Assembly: GCF_030867095.1 (NCBI RefSeq)
Contig: NC_081824.1
Span: 169,082,933 to 169,146,932, forward strand
Direction: 5' to 3'
Source of the DNA: Alligator mississippiensis
Lineage: Eukaryota > Chordata > Crocodylia > Alligatoridae
Length of the DNA stretch: 64,000 nt
This document shows positions 1 to 10,613 of this stretch, piece by piece (the first letter of the stretch is position 1; each line of letters opens with the position of its first letter). The notes beneath the pieces are model-generated. The model made no database searches. It saw only the letters and a list, made by a program, of their open reading frames with translations, and was not told where the DNA came from. Made by a program: the position numbers and the translations under genes.

Positions 1-940
1 ATGTTTCAACAGTACGGTTCCCAGCTCTCCATTTGACACATCTGTGAAGAGCTTGGTCCCCTTTAATGGGTCAAAGAACTGCAGTATGGGCTGATGTTAG
101 TACATGCTGCAAATCCTTGAACTCTCTTTCCTGATGTGTCATTCATGACTGCTCTGGTAGTTTGAGAAGGCTGTTTATGTGAGCCACGCATAACTGGACA
201 GGCACTTACTGACTTCATTCAGCACCTCTAACAACCACAACTTTTAGATTCATCACAAAGAACCAGAAATAATGACTCAGACACTGAAATCTGTATTGCT
301 AGCCAAAGTATTACACCTTTGTACACCGTCTCTCTTAACTAGGCAAGACAGTGATTTTTAATGAAATCTGGTCTTGTTTAATATAAGCCTTTAACCATAA
401 ACCTTGCAGTTTCTAGTGAGTACATACTGAAATAATTCTCAGTGTTCACTGCTGGTGCTGTACTAGACTATTATGCCACCAGTGTATGCTTGCTTTCTTG
501 CAAGACTTCATAGCATCTTTGCAGTGAAAAGCTTTGGAATCTCCCAAATGACAGAACTAAAGGGGAAGAACCTGGGGCTTTCTGTGCCAAGGGAGATCTG
601 TAAAACCTCACTGATGTATCTAATCTGCTGAAGAATTTGGCTTCTGCCAAGTTGGTTAGTATTTCATACCAAGTAGAAATTTTCCCTTTTTATGCTCCTG
701 TTGAGCTTTAGAGGTCAACCCAAGGTTGAGCCTATCCCCTTTGTCACCTATGATTATAAAGAAGAAACTCTGGTTGCATACCACTTCTGTTCTCCAAATG
801 ATGCCATCTACTGCCATGCACTATTTCACAGCCCTTCTCTTGCATAGCTAGTAATACAGAGGCATTATGTTCCTTTGTATTACAGAGGGGCCTACCATGA
901 TAGGGGCCTCATTGTACTAGTCACCATATAAAACTCAGTG
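1..940. other. Unannotated single-copy-like DNA
   Basis: AT-rich sequence with frequent stops in all frames. I recognise no repeat family, exon or RNA gene in it. It may be anciently diverged repeat or plain spacer. Confidence 0.5.
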
Positions 941-949
941 AGAGACCAC

Positions 950-1080
950 CTTTGCCCCAAAGAACATACAATAAAGTAAATAGAAAGGGAAGATTAATAT
1001 TGACTTGGCCAAGGTCACTTTGTGACACAGTTTGAACCACAACGTCCTGCAACCTAGAGTAGTAGGCACAAAGCCATCTG
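950..1080 (-). repeat. Possible MIR/CORE-SINE remnant
   Basis: The words ttggccaaggtcac and gtttgaaccacaacgtcc follow the order of the MIR core (…cttgcccaaggtcac…, …gattcgaacccaggtc…) read with the tRNA-like head on the right, so the element lies on the minus strand. It is strongly diverged, with no intact A or B box. Could be chance similarity. Confidence 0.35.
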
Positions 1081-1479
1081 CCTAGCTACTGAAATGCACA
1101 CCTGTAGTCCAGGGCTTCCCACCCTTTATTATTTAGAGAAAGCAGGACTACAGAGTACGGCAAAGTATGGCATTGCTACACTGCTGGAAGAATTCCTGTG
1201 TTCTAATTGCAACTCTCTACACTGTTTCCATGTTACTGTATAATGGTTGAGCTTCTGACATAGCCTCTGCTAGAAATGTCTTACAGTCATGCTGCCCAGG
1301 GCGGCTGTTGTTCTTTGCTTCATATGTTTTTCTTTTCCATTTTCTGTAATAATTTTCTTGCTTGGTTAGCAGGGGTTTCCAGGCATTTGTCAGGGGCCTC
1401 TCTCTCAGTCCTTTCTTTCATTGTGCTTGTCTGCTGCATGGCAAATACATTTTGGACCAAAGTCTGACATATGTTATTA

Positions 1480-1783
1480 GGAATACCCATCCATGTCACT
1501 CCCCACCTGCCTGTCCCTCCCACCCCATCCACCCAGCTAAGCACACCCTGCGCATGGAGGTCCCAGGCCAGTCTCCATGGAGACCCCATCTGCTCACCTG
1601 CCTGCTGTATCTGGTGCCCCCAGCAGTGGGTACAGGGTGGACAGGCCCAGGGCTGGATAGGATCAATTGCCTCCCCCCCACCCAAACAAGTCAGCACCCC
1701 CCTTCCCCTTCCTCTCCCAGCCTGAAACAGCTCATCAGATCTCCTTAAATGGCCTTCCAGCCCAAAGAATTGCCTACCCCTGG
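1480..1783. mobile_element. hAT-like non-autonomous element, right end
   Basis: The right edge reads …attgcctacccctg. Its reverse complement begins CAGGGGTAGGCAATTC, a typical hAT terminus of the CAGGGG type found in many amniote non-autonomous hATs. The interior is C-rich and unlike its AT-rich surroundings. I could not find a matching left terminus or an 8-bp target duplication, so the left boundary is a guess and the copy may be truncated. Overlapping frames of 84-128 codons here are a product of the low stop density of C-rich DNA, not a gene. Confidence 0.4.
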
Positions 1784-1789
1784 AGTAAC

Positions 1790-2860
1790 CATTGTCTCTC
1801 CATGAGGGATTAGAAGATCCTGCTGAAATAAAATAAATGAAGGAAAGATAGGCAGTGCATTATTTTTTACATAGATTCAGTATGATTTTTGGCAAACTCC
1901 ATCTTGTTAAGTCCTATTTGTCCTCCCTCCCAGCCTGTGACAGGTCTGTGGTTTTACGAATCTGGTTAAGATAGGCTGAGGGGTAGATATATTGCTAGGC
2001 TACGGAAATACAGAGCAGAAGGAACTGAAGAAAGGGATGACAATTAAGTAGAGATACCTAAAAAAATGAGGGACTTACTAGAGCAAGCCTGTTTTTCCAA
2101 ACAAGAGGTGTTGACTCATTCTACTTTCACCTTTAATGCTGGGTCAAATCCAGCCCTGTGAAGGGAATTATGCACCACTAGTGTGCAATGCTGGCCCACT
2201 CTGAATTTTATCAAGTATGCCAAGGGTCTCCAAAATGTCTTAAGCTTACAACAAACTAGGGAAGTAAAGAGATATGCTAGAGTTAAAGGTACAATAGAGA
2301 AGTCAACATTGCAAGCTACTACCACATATTTACCGCCCTCTGAATCAACATTCCCTACCTCCGGCTCCAAAATTAATCCACAACTTAAGACTCAGAGCAT
2401 TTAAAGAAACAAGGGGAAAAAATAAGTGGCTGGTCTATTCTTCAAAAGCTCAGTGTAAACATTGGGTGACCTATTCCTTGTTCTTTTTCTAACCTTGCTG
2501 AACTCTGGAAGAAAGCAATAAACAGCAAGGTTAATTAAATCCATTTCTAAGTATAACATCCCCACTTCCCCAGTCCATGCTAGCCAGACTTTTAGAGCTG
2601 TGCGTGATGGGCAAATATAACCCTGCATGAATTTAAAAACATGATTTTAACTTCCTTTTGAGTCAAAGGAAACTGATTTCTAAATGCTAAAATGAGTCAT
2701 TCAACACTAAGAAACTAATTAGGATTATGGCAATTTCCCCACCAAAAAGAGTTTGCATGTACTAAAGAATGAAGTGCTAGTTCCGGCCAGCAGCAACACA
2801 AGGCATTCCACCTAATTATAATTTATACGCGCCCCTTATTACTTTAGTAGCTATGTGCCT
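1790..2860. other. Unannotated spacer
   Basis: AT-rich DNA without a repeat family, exon or RNA gene that I recognise. Short reading frames of 73-84 codons have no recognisable motif. Confidence 0.5.
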
Positions 2861-2867
2861 GTCAACA

Positions 2868-3012
2868 ACTGATGGGTTTACCCTGAGATAGGGAAGTATT
2901 ATCTTCACAGGCACAGAGAGATGAAGTGATTTGCCCACGATCACTCAGCACATCCATAAGAGAACTGAACTCAGATTTCCCAGTGCAGTGCTTTAAGCCC
3001 AGTCTCTCCTTA
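2868..3012 (-). repeat. MIR (CORE-SINE) fragment
   Basis: The stretch containing cacaggcacagagagatgaa, gtgatttgcccacgatcac and gaactcagatttcccagtg follows the MIR core consensus in order (…gaggcacagagaggttaag, tgacttgcccaaggtcac, gggattcgaacccaggtct…). The head-proximal part lies to the right, so the element is on the minus strand. This is an ancient tRNA-derived SINE mobilised by L2-type LINEs, present across amniotes and long dead. It ends just before the DNA transposon at 3034. Confidence 0.7.
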
Positions 3013-3033
3013 GGGATAAGATCCAGAGGCACT

Positions 3034-3545
3034 GGCTGCATCTACACATACTATTAGCATGGGCTGATAAACTCTGGTGCATATGGTGCTGCAGTTTATG
3101 GCTCCTCGGTGCCACATTTAAACACGTACCAGAGACTGCAGCATGTTGAACCAGGTCACATCAGCCTTAACTGGCAGGGGGTTGGGGGGTAAGCCTGCCA
3201 GCCCAGCTCTGCTCTGACCTGGCTCAGCATGCTGCAGAGGGGCTGGCTGGGGCATGAGGGTGCTCCAGTGTGGGGCTACCTAGCAGGCAACCCCAACACT
3301 GAAGCACCCTCATGCCCCAGCCAGCCCCATCAGCATCAACATGTGCATTACTGTGCACTAAAGAACTCTGCTGCAGGATAGCATTTTTTATTTATTTATT
3401 ATTATTATTTTTTTTTATAAGTACTAACCTGTGACAGAGTTAGTTAGCTTTCTGCAACCTAAAAGACCTGCATGTGTAGACACTGAAACTTTACTGCAGA
3501 GCTAATTAGGCAGCTCTGCAGTAAATGTCTCACGTAGATGTTGCC
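3034..3545. mobile_element. Non-autonomous DNA transposon with GGCTGCATCTAC ends and 3-bp target duplication
   Basis: The left end is GGCTGCATCTAC (3034-3045). The right end GTAGATGTTGCC is its imperfect inverse. Both sides are flanked by ACT (3031-3033 and 3546-3548), a 3-bp target duplication. The interior holds a perfect 24-bp inverted repeat (3241-3264 with 3303-3326, 38-nt loop) and an AT-rich stretch near 3385-3420. A second copy in inverted orientation lies at 15233-15656. There is no transposase frame, so it would have been moved in trans. GG-rich ends and a 3-bp duplication recall PIF/Harbinger-type MITEs, and crocodilian MITE-like families such as Chompy are known, but I cannot assign it firmly. 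Confidence 0.7.
3241..3326. repeat. Perfect 24-bp-stem hairpin inside the 3034-3545 element
   Basis: The arm starting GGCTGGCTGGGGCATGAGGG at 3241 is matched base for base by the reverse complement ending at 3326. The loop is 38 nt and is itself partly self-complementary (cagtgtgggg with ccccaacactg, one bulge). The related copy at 15233-15656 keeps only one arm. Confidence 0.9.
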
Positions 3546-3548
3546 ACT

Positions 3549-4396
3549 AAGTTCTGTTATATACACACATGTTAGTCTAAGCAGGTATCACTTTCATGGC
3601 CCTATCAAATGCTATCAATGTTACACATTGAGTGTAAACTGTTAACAATGGGACTAAATGGTAAAATCATGCAACTGGCAGATTTGCAATTAAAAGAGGG
3701 GAAGGAAGCAGGCAGTTCAGATGGCAGGATGCTGGAAGATGGAACAGTCCCATTATTACTGTCAGGCTTATCATAGAAGCTAAATTAATTCCTGGTGTAA
3801 TGGATTGAACTTCCATGGGAATTTCATGTTTTCACACCCAGGATTGAATTTAGGGCCTGAAATTAATTTAAGGTAATACCAAGAAAAAAAAATCTAATTC
3901 ATTTTAGTGGGTAAAGGTCTGGGTCTTCAAAAAATCAGAGGATATCAGATTGCTATAATGCACATAACTTTAAACCCTTCATACTTGTTTTCTGGTACTC
4001 TTAAATCACTAGCTTATGTCACAATTATCCAGCAGCCCACCTAACTGATTGATATTCAATGTGGGTATTTCCGCAAGACTGAATGTTTTGCCAAGGCTTT
4101 GTCACAGATCCAGGCATTCTCTTTGTAGGTCTTTCTACCGGTTGTACAGCTTGAAATCTCTCCTTTGAAAGAATATTCATCCTCAAGACACAATAGGACA
4201 TGCCAGAGACTGTGGAGGCAGAGGGAATAGGTTTACAAATGGGTTACATTACTTGAATTAAAATTATTATGTAATCCCCATGAAAACCAGGAAAGCAGAA
4301 TTAAACTGCTACATACATGTTACAAAGCTAACTGCTTCTTCTTCTCTCCTTTGTATTACCCTTGCCTTTAAAATTAGACACTTAAATAGTTTTACT
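3549..4396. other. Unannotated spacer
   Basis: AT-rich DNA with no family I recognise, no long frame and no RNA gene. It separates the DNA transposon from the possible LTR. Confidence 0.5.
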
Positions 4397-4400
4397 TTAG

Positions 4401-5085
4401 TGTGATGGTTTAGCAATATTGCCTCTGAAACAAGGAAGCCATAAACTTCCTCATTACAGCTAGCTATGAGGCTCCATTTTGTGCCAAGAAGAAGGGTCTG
4501 ATTGGCCTAACCCTTTTAGGGGTGGGGCTAAAAGTTTATAAAACTGATCTTTAGGCTTCTGCTGCTCACTTCAGTTTGGGAGTAGGGGTGGTTAGGTGTC
4601 TGTTGTAATGCTGAAGAATTTGATTTAATTATCAGGTCTGGCCTAGCTTGGTGAATTTTTTCCAGCTTGGGAGAATGATATAGCTTGGAGGCTTGGTCCA
4701 GTCTGGTAGGTTAGTTTTACCTAGAGCCTTGTTCCAGTCCTGAGATTTCGTTCCATTTTCATGAGATTATTTTGTGTTAGTTCAGCCTAGACTAATGCTG
4801 GTGGATTCTAGGTAGTGTCTACAGTTAGAAGTCTTTTGCCTTATGAGGGTTGTATTTGTTATTGAGCTTACTTGAACCTTGTTAGCTCAAACTACCATTT
4901 TTGGATCTTGAATTACAAAGTCCCTACTTTCCATATCTTAACAAACTCTCATTGTGCTTAAGAGTGTGGCCCATGATTCATGTGTTATTACCCTGGGATG
5001 ATAGTCTTATAATCCCATATCTTATTTCTGTGACTTATTAAGGTAGTGTCTGAAGGCTGCAGCGGGGGTCAGTCCCTATATTATG
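4401..5085 (+). mobile_element. Possible solo LTR (endogenous-retrovirus-like fossil)
   Basis: The block starts TGTGATGG and has a TATA-like ttataaaa at 4536-4543, followed by a C/T-rich and T-rich stretch as in a U3-R-U5 layout. TTAG lies directly before the start (4397-4400) and again at 5086-5089, which would fit a 4-bp target duplication. No internal gag/pol-like sequence flanks it, so if it is an LTR it is a solo one. It appears old and degraded. The 3' end does not show a clean CA, and the family is unknown. It could instead be an unrelated AT-rich repeat. Confidence 0.42.
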
Positions 5086-5094
5086 TTAGGCACC

Positions 5095-5600
5095 GATTGT
5101 ATTTATAGCAAAATAATCTGCTGCCTCAAAGAACTTGATAACTACATAGACAAGATAGACACAAGGTTGGAGGGATATAAAAGCACAGTTAGTCTTGTAA
5201 CTGAGTAGTCAAGCAGTTTACATTGCACTCAGGTAAATTCATATTCACTAGCCGAAAACACATTAATTGGCGTGTCTGAACTTGATTGCATTTTCCTGGG
5301 AGAAAGGACTGCATCATCTGCTCTGTCCCTCAAGAACTAGAGAGTGGGTTGCTTGCTTTTTCAGTTCCTCCAGTTGCCTTTATTTTTACAAGTGTGTGAG
5401 TGCAAAATCACAGCAATATACATAATAGAAAACCAATTCAACAACTAAATAGAAAATATATTCTAATTGCTGCCTCAGGTAAAAACCTGACAAGCTTTGC
5501 ACAGTGCCCCAAAGGTTAACAGGGGCACTCTATTGCAGTCAAGTGACCAGGAAGCCAGTACTGTCTCTGGAGTGTGGGTATAATTTCCCCACAGAATAAT
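5095..5600. other. Unannotated spacer
   Basis: AT-rich DNA without recognised features between the possible LTR and the CR1 3' end. Confidence 0.5.
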
Positions 5601-5604
5601 AGGA

Positions 5605-6310
5605 ACATGATGGTCCATCCAGCCCAGGATCCCTTCTCTGACAGTGGCAACAGTAGATGGTTTGGAGGGAAACCGTATGAACAGGGCATATCTAGAGTGC
5701 TCTATCCCATGTTGTACCTTTCCTGGCATCCACCATCAGTCATTTAGAGACTTCAGAGGATACATCCATGACTGTTCTATTTAATAGCTGCTAATGGACC
5801 TGTCCTCCAAAAACGTGTCCAATTCCTTTTTGAACCTGGTTATGTTACCTGCATCTATCATCCCCTGTGGCAACAAGTTCCACAAGTTAATTATGCACTG
5901 TGTCAAAAAGTACTTTCCTCTTGGTTTTTTGGGGTTTTTTTTATATCTGTGTCCTGCTAATTTCATTGGGTCCACTTGGTTCTTGAGAGTTCATGAATAA
6001 CAGTTCCCTAGTCCCTTTATCAACACCATGATTTTATAGACCTCTATCACATCCCTGGTCAGGCTTCTTTTCAAATGGAAGAGTCCTAGTCTCTCTTGCT
6101 TTGGCAGCTGCTCTGTATTTTAGATGATCTTGGTTGCCCTTCTCTGTGCCTTTTCTCATCCTACATCATTTTGAGATGCAGAGACCAGAATTACACACAC
6201 TGGTTACACCATGGATTTATATAGTAGAATGATGATGATTTCCATTCCATTTTCAATTTCCTACCACCCTATTATGCGTGCACTACTGCTTGCTTGTGAC
6301 CCTTTAGATA
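5605..6310 (-). mobile_element. CR1-clade LINE, 5'-truncated 3' end
   Basis: Read on the minus strand, this is the last part of ORF2 followed by the 3' UTR of an ancient amniote CR1/L3-like LINE. Words such as tgattttatagacctctatc, ggcaacaagttccacaagtt and tccatccagcccaggatccc occur in the order known for that consensus. The 3' terminus is near 5605. The copy begins well inside ORF2, as expected of LINE 5' truncation. It encodes no usable protein and is old, judging by its many differences from the remembered consensus. Confidence 0.85.
5781..5975 (-). pseudogene. CR1 ORF2 C-terminal remnant
   Basis: A 64-codon minus-strand frame contains RYKKNPKKPRGKYFLTQCII and then NLWNLLPQGMIDAGNITRFK, followed by KELDTFLEDR. 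This matches the C-terminal tail typical of CR1-clade ORF2 proteins (…RxFLTQRVVNxWNxLPxxVVxAxTxxxFKxxLDxFL…), downstream of the reverse-transcriptase domain. The catalytic domain itself is absent, so this is only a fossil of the end of a LINE polyprotein. Confidence 0.75.
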
Positions 6311-6319
6311 TCCAATGTA

Positions 6320-7735
6320 GAGATCATTATTATATCCAATGCAGTTGGTGCCCAGGCTAAAGGTTATGTGTGAGAATGAAGCAAGTTCCCAAGCCAGGTG
6401 TCAAAGAAACAGTCCTAGTTCTGTCTGCCAATTGTGAATTCAGGGGGAAGTACTGGGGCCTTGAAATTGTCTTCACACTTTACCAGAAAGGTTTGCAATG
6501 TGCTAACAGCAAGGCAAATGCCATGGAGACCATGTTCCCCCAGCTCCACGTCATCTTACTTCTATCTTGGTGGGGTACTGGGAGAACATACTATCTAAGA
6601 GTGATAGAAAATGCCTAGAGCAGTGCAAAACCTGGAATAGATGTCCAACTTGTCTTCTGCAAGTGAATAATAGGAAACATTCATCTCCTCATTTTAAAAT
6701 GATTTTTTCTTTCCTTATTCCCTTCCTCTCCCTTACAACTCAAATATATGTCAGACCAAATCCCACTTAAATGTACTTCAACTAACACACCTTGATTCCC
6801 TGACTTGAGATTCTCCTGTAATACAAACTGGAGCATCTTTCACCAAGCCATCTAGCCATGCCTACAGAGTCCTCAGGAGATTACCAGTAAAATAAGTAGA
6901 AAAATCCCATGGGAATCCTAGCGCATTCCCTGCACAGGAACCTTGCAACATTATTCAGTGACTGCTTGTAGCCCTCCAGTTTACTTGTGATCTCAAACAC
7001 TAACCAAAGGCAACATAATATGATAGGTATTTACAACGGATCCATTATCTTATCAGTGCTTCAGGTACAGCTGTAAATAGCCTGTTCCAGCTGGAGGATT
7101 TGCTGATTTAAATGCATTCTAATTTTAGAAGTGGGAACTAAAGAACATGTCCTAGTTAAATTCAGTTTCATTTGTACTCAAGAGATGGAAGCATAAAAAA
7201 GCAGAACTGGCTCATTTAAGGAGCATATGGCTTATTCCAGGAAAATGGCTGCTTCATTATAAAGTGCTAGGGCTGGCTTCTCAAAGGTCATGCAACTAAG
7301 AGTGTTTCCTCATAGGGCCAGGAGCTTCACTGAGCAGGCTGGGATGCCCCTGCCCCCATTAAAATCAGAAATACCTTGTTGAAGGTGTAAAGATGAGGGA
7401 ATAAATTGAAGTTAGTTATAGATGACAGAGACACTGGCAGAAAGAAAGGAAGAAAACTCAAATGATGGTATGAGAGGCATAAGAGAGCATGAGGGCAAGA
7501 AGGAAGCATATAACAGTACCCAGTAGAGATGGTGGATTCTGACCCTTGCATACACCAGGCTTCTAAGTGCATGGGGCAGGGTGTTGGACCTTTTGTAATG
7601 CTGATCCACATCTTATGGCTACAGCTAAGAAGTAATGGCTGGTCTTTTACACCAACCCACCTGCCTGTCATATCTTTATTATATGGTGTCAGAAGGAAAT
7701 TAAATTTCTGAGAAATACAGATCAATTAAAGTTAC
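6320..7735. other. Unannotated spacer
   Basis: About 1.4 kb without a recognised repeat or exon. Frames of 60-132 codons on both strands overlap one another and have no familiar motif. I see nothing else here. Confidence 0.5.
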
Positions 7736-7738
7736 TGT

Positions 7739-8235
7739 GGGTGCATCTACATGTGCAATTAATGTGAAGCAACTAACTCCAGAGTATTTTGAGCTGGAGT
7801 GAACTACTCCTAGGGGGTGTCTAAATGTGCACCTGGAACAGCAGCAATTTGAGCCAGGGTGGAGCAGGCCCAGGCTGGCAGGGAGCATGGAGTGGGGTTC
7901 AGCCCTGGGCTCTGGGTAGTGGCATCGGGTGGTGGAGGAGCCATCGGGCGAAGGAGGGTACTGAAAGTGCAGAGCCATGTGGATAGGTGGCAGGCAGGAG
8001 TCTGTCCCCCAGCTGGCTGGACTGACTGGGCTCAATTTATGCCCGTGGTCAGCATCTACATGTTTAATCACAGTAAATTACCCTGCTGTAAAATAGTACT
8101 GTCCCTGACAGTATTATCTTATGCCTTTGTAAATTAGTTTACTGTGGCTTAATACTTCTGTATGTGTAGTTAGTGACACTTTACTTCACAGCTAATTAGT
8201 CTACACCGCAGTAAAGCGCATGTGTACATGCAGCC
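7739..8235. mobile_element. Non-autonomous DNA transposon with GGGTGCATCTAC ends
   Basis: The left end GGGTGCATCTAC (7739-7750) is mirrored by GTACATGCAGCC at the right (8224-8235). Flanks are TGT and TGC, two of three bases alike, which would fit a decayed 3-bp duplication. Just inside the right end are gctaattag and gcagtaaa words, also found near the ends of the 3034 and 15233 copies, while the GC-rich centre (7855-8035) is different. No transposase is encoded. It belongs to the same end-sharing group as the elements at 3034, 15233 and 38337. Confidence 0.65.
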
Positions 8236-8423
8236 TGCATCCTTTCAGCTCAGAGGGAACATGGTAGAGACCTGGAGGAGCTGGGTTGCAATGAATCTGA
8301 GTTATGCCAGAAGCAAATGCTATTGCAGAGAAATTGTACTGAAGTGAGTTCTTCACTCAAACAGTAAATCTGGAGTCACTGCAGATCCAGAATATATTCC
8401 ATTGGGATTACAAAGTGGTTACT

Positions 8424-8817
8424 GGGTGCAACTACATGTGTTTTTAATGCTACAAAGGCTTACTGTGCAATACGGGCATTTTTATACATGCAAGTGCCAC
8501 AGCACTGGGTGCTTTGAAAAGTGCCTGGTGCTGCGATGCTTCCAGTTGTATAAGTGGCGAAATGTGCGACAGTGCTGAGAAAATGGCAGCAATACGCTTT
8601 TAAACTAAAACACATGAGAGGTGCTTTAGTTCAAAAGTACACTGGTGCCATTTTTTGCGCACTGATGAGCATTTTGCCACTTATACAACTGCATGCAGCG
8701 CTGCACAGTTCACCTCAGCAGATCTCCAGCACTTCACAGAACAGAAAAGTATGTGTAAAAATGCCCTAAAATATTGCACAGTAAGCCTTTCCTGGGAGCA
8801 TGTCTGCACATGCTCCC
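8424..8817. mobile_element. Foldback (long-inverted-repeat) MITE
   Basis: It starts GGGTGCAACTAC (8424) after ACT. A perfect 18-bp inverted pair, aaggcttactgtgcaata at 8454-8471 and its complement at 8772-8789, encloses a second pair, gggcatttttatacatgc at 8473-8490 and its near-complement at 8750-8767. Further in, agttgtataagtggc is matched by gccacttatacaact. Most of the sequence can thus fold back on itself. The right edge is a 10-bp hairpin, GGGAGCATGT/ACATGCTCCC (8794-8817). It could be one foldback element or one MITE inserted in another. Overlapping 71-122 codon frames are not genes. Confidence 0.6.
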
Positions 8818-9360
8818 TGCTGGGAGCAGCCTGGGGCAGGGATGCTCCTACCCTGCTCTGGCCCCCTACGGCAGCCAGGAAGAGCTCCAGGCTCCCCCAG
8901 GGTGCTAGCCTGAGGGCTGGCAGGGACCATGGGGCTGTTCCCCATGCACATGGGGATAGCAGAGCTCTGCCAGCTGCAGTGGCAGCTATCTTCTTGCCCC
9001 ATACACATTGGGAGGGCTCCTGATGTGCACAGGGCCAAGAGACAGCTGCTGCTGCAGAGCTGTCTCAGCCCAATGCACATGAGGACATGCCCAGAGGGGC
9101 TTCCCCACGCAGCTGGGGGCTAGCTGGGAGCTGTCCCACTTCTGGGACAGCTCCCAGCCAGTCTCCAGCTGAACAGGGATTTTCCTGAGCATCCAGGGGC
9201 TGGCCGGGAGCTGCCCCAGAAACGTAACAGCTCCTGGCCAGCTCCCAGCTGCTTGGGGAAGCAGGGAGCTCCCCAGTCCCAGTGCTGCTCCACTTCTGGC
9301 TCCTGTGGGGTCCCGGGAGCTGAGCAGCACCATGGCCGACAGGGAGCAAATTTGCTCCTG
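8818..9360. repeat. GC-rich, hairpin-dense transposon core
   Basis: This 540-bp block is far richer in G+C than its surroundings and is built of variants of gggagctg and its complement. It contains CCCCATG-CA-CATGGGG (8940-8955), gagacagct…agctgtctc (about 9039-9066) and a perfect 16-bp stem at 9123-9158. It sits between element ends at 8817 and 9361, so I take it as the core of a non-autonomous DNA transposon. The frames of 64-115 codons in it reflect low stop density. Confidence 0.5.
9123..9158. repeat. Perfect 16-bp-stem, 4-nt-loop hairpin
   Basis: GCTGGGAGCTGTCCCA (9123-9138) and TGGGACAGCTCCCAGC (9143-9158) are exact reverse complements separated by CTTC. As DNA it could extrude as a cruciform; as RNA it would be a very stable hairpin. 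It has no attached U-run or miRNA-like asymmetric loop that would suggest a processed RNA. Confidence 0.9.
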
Positions 9361-9480
9361 GTCAGTATCTACACATGCGTTACTGCACAGTATCTACTGC
9401 ACAGTTAGCTTACTTCCTGTATTTACAGGTAATAGCTAACGCACAGTATATGAATTTACTAAGCAGTAAATGGTGAGACA
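9361..9480. repeat. Transposon end with inverted repeat
   Basis: The block begins with a ggtcagtatctacacatgcg terminus related to the GGGTGCATCTAC ends. It contains an imperfect hairpin, gttagcttacttcctgta against tacaggtaatagctaac. It is probably the outer end of the compound element that begins at 8424. Confidence 0.45.
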
Positions 9481-9960
9481 TTCAGAAAATTCAAAGGTGA
9501 TACTTGGTAAATGATCATTTCTTTACAAGAAACCAACTATCAGATGACACCACTGGTAATGATTTTACAGGCTCATGTGCATTTGAATGCCTGGCACTTG
9601 TTCTATTCATTGGAGAATGAATTATTATTTGTGGGATCTGATCAGGTCAAAGTGATGAGATGCTAGAAAATGGACTTGATTTTTCACAGAACATTGTGGG
9701 TTTGGAGTCTTGAAAGTGCTAATAGGAAGTTGAAAGAGCTGAAGTAAATCTGATTAAAAGTTCACATGAGGCACAAAGACAGCATGCCAGGAAAAAAAAG
9801 AGCAGACACCAGATTTGTTTACGATAAACATGGAGGTAATTGCAGTAGAAAGCAATAGGTCTGACAAAAGCACTAAAAGTAAAACGTTTAACAAAAATAT
9901 GTTGTTTTTAGCAGTATACACTATAATATAGGACCAAAATGCATGTGTGGATATACAATT

Positions 9961-9984
9961 GGGTGGGAGGGGAGGGGAGGGGGA
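9961..9984 (+). repeat. G-run cluster, potential G-quadruplex
   Basis: gggtgggaggggaggggagg is followed by ggga, giving five G-runs of 3-5 bases separated by one base each. This satisfies the usual G3+N1-7 quadruplex pattern on the plus strand. No promoter or gene is visible nearby. Confidence 0.85.
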
Positions 9985-10596
9985 GAAAGCCTCAGTGATG
10001 AAAGTGCCAAACCAAAGCTCTTTGGGTTTCTTCCTAAATTGAGAGCTTTGATTTCTACAACAGGCTGTTTTGTGACACTGGAGACAGAGAAACAAAAACG
10101 AATTTTAAGTAAAGTTGGGATGGAACTGGCATGTACAATATTAAAATAAGTAAAACCGACAGCAAGTTTATTTCATCTAATGAGTGCAAACAAAATCCAT
10201 GCTGCAAAGCTACTTTGCATGTTTATGCAAGGCCAGATTTTACCATTCAGAAGAATTTGGAAGAGCAGAAACCAAAGTTGCATGTATACGTGGGCTGAAT
10301 CAAATATTCACATGCAGGAAGTAAAGTCCTGTTAGTACTGTGAGAGAAAGTAAACAACCTGGCCAGATGGTAATATTTAGATGTTGTTGAGTAATTAGCC
10401 ATCACCTGAGCTAACATCAAATTCACAATAACAAAACAAACATACAGATGTGTATGCTGTTAATGCTTCAGATGAGGCCATCAAATTATAAAGGTGTTTC
10501 ATGAGAACAGTTGAGCCTTGGGCCTAGAGGTCCAAATATGAGAGCAGCCTTAATTTTGAGAACAAGCTAATGGCTTTGGCAGGTCCAGTTTGATTT

Positions 10597-10613
10597 AAAA
10601 AAAAAAAAAAAAA
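10597..10613 (+). repeat. A17 homopolymer
   Basis: Seventeen consecutive A residues. No AATAAA or flanking duplication is visible that would mark it as the tail of a retrocopy. Confidence 0.85.

Noticed and set aside
10500-10613. A17 tract as the tail of a processed pseudogene
   Set aside because: No AATAAA upstream, no coding similarity and no flanking duplication.
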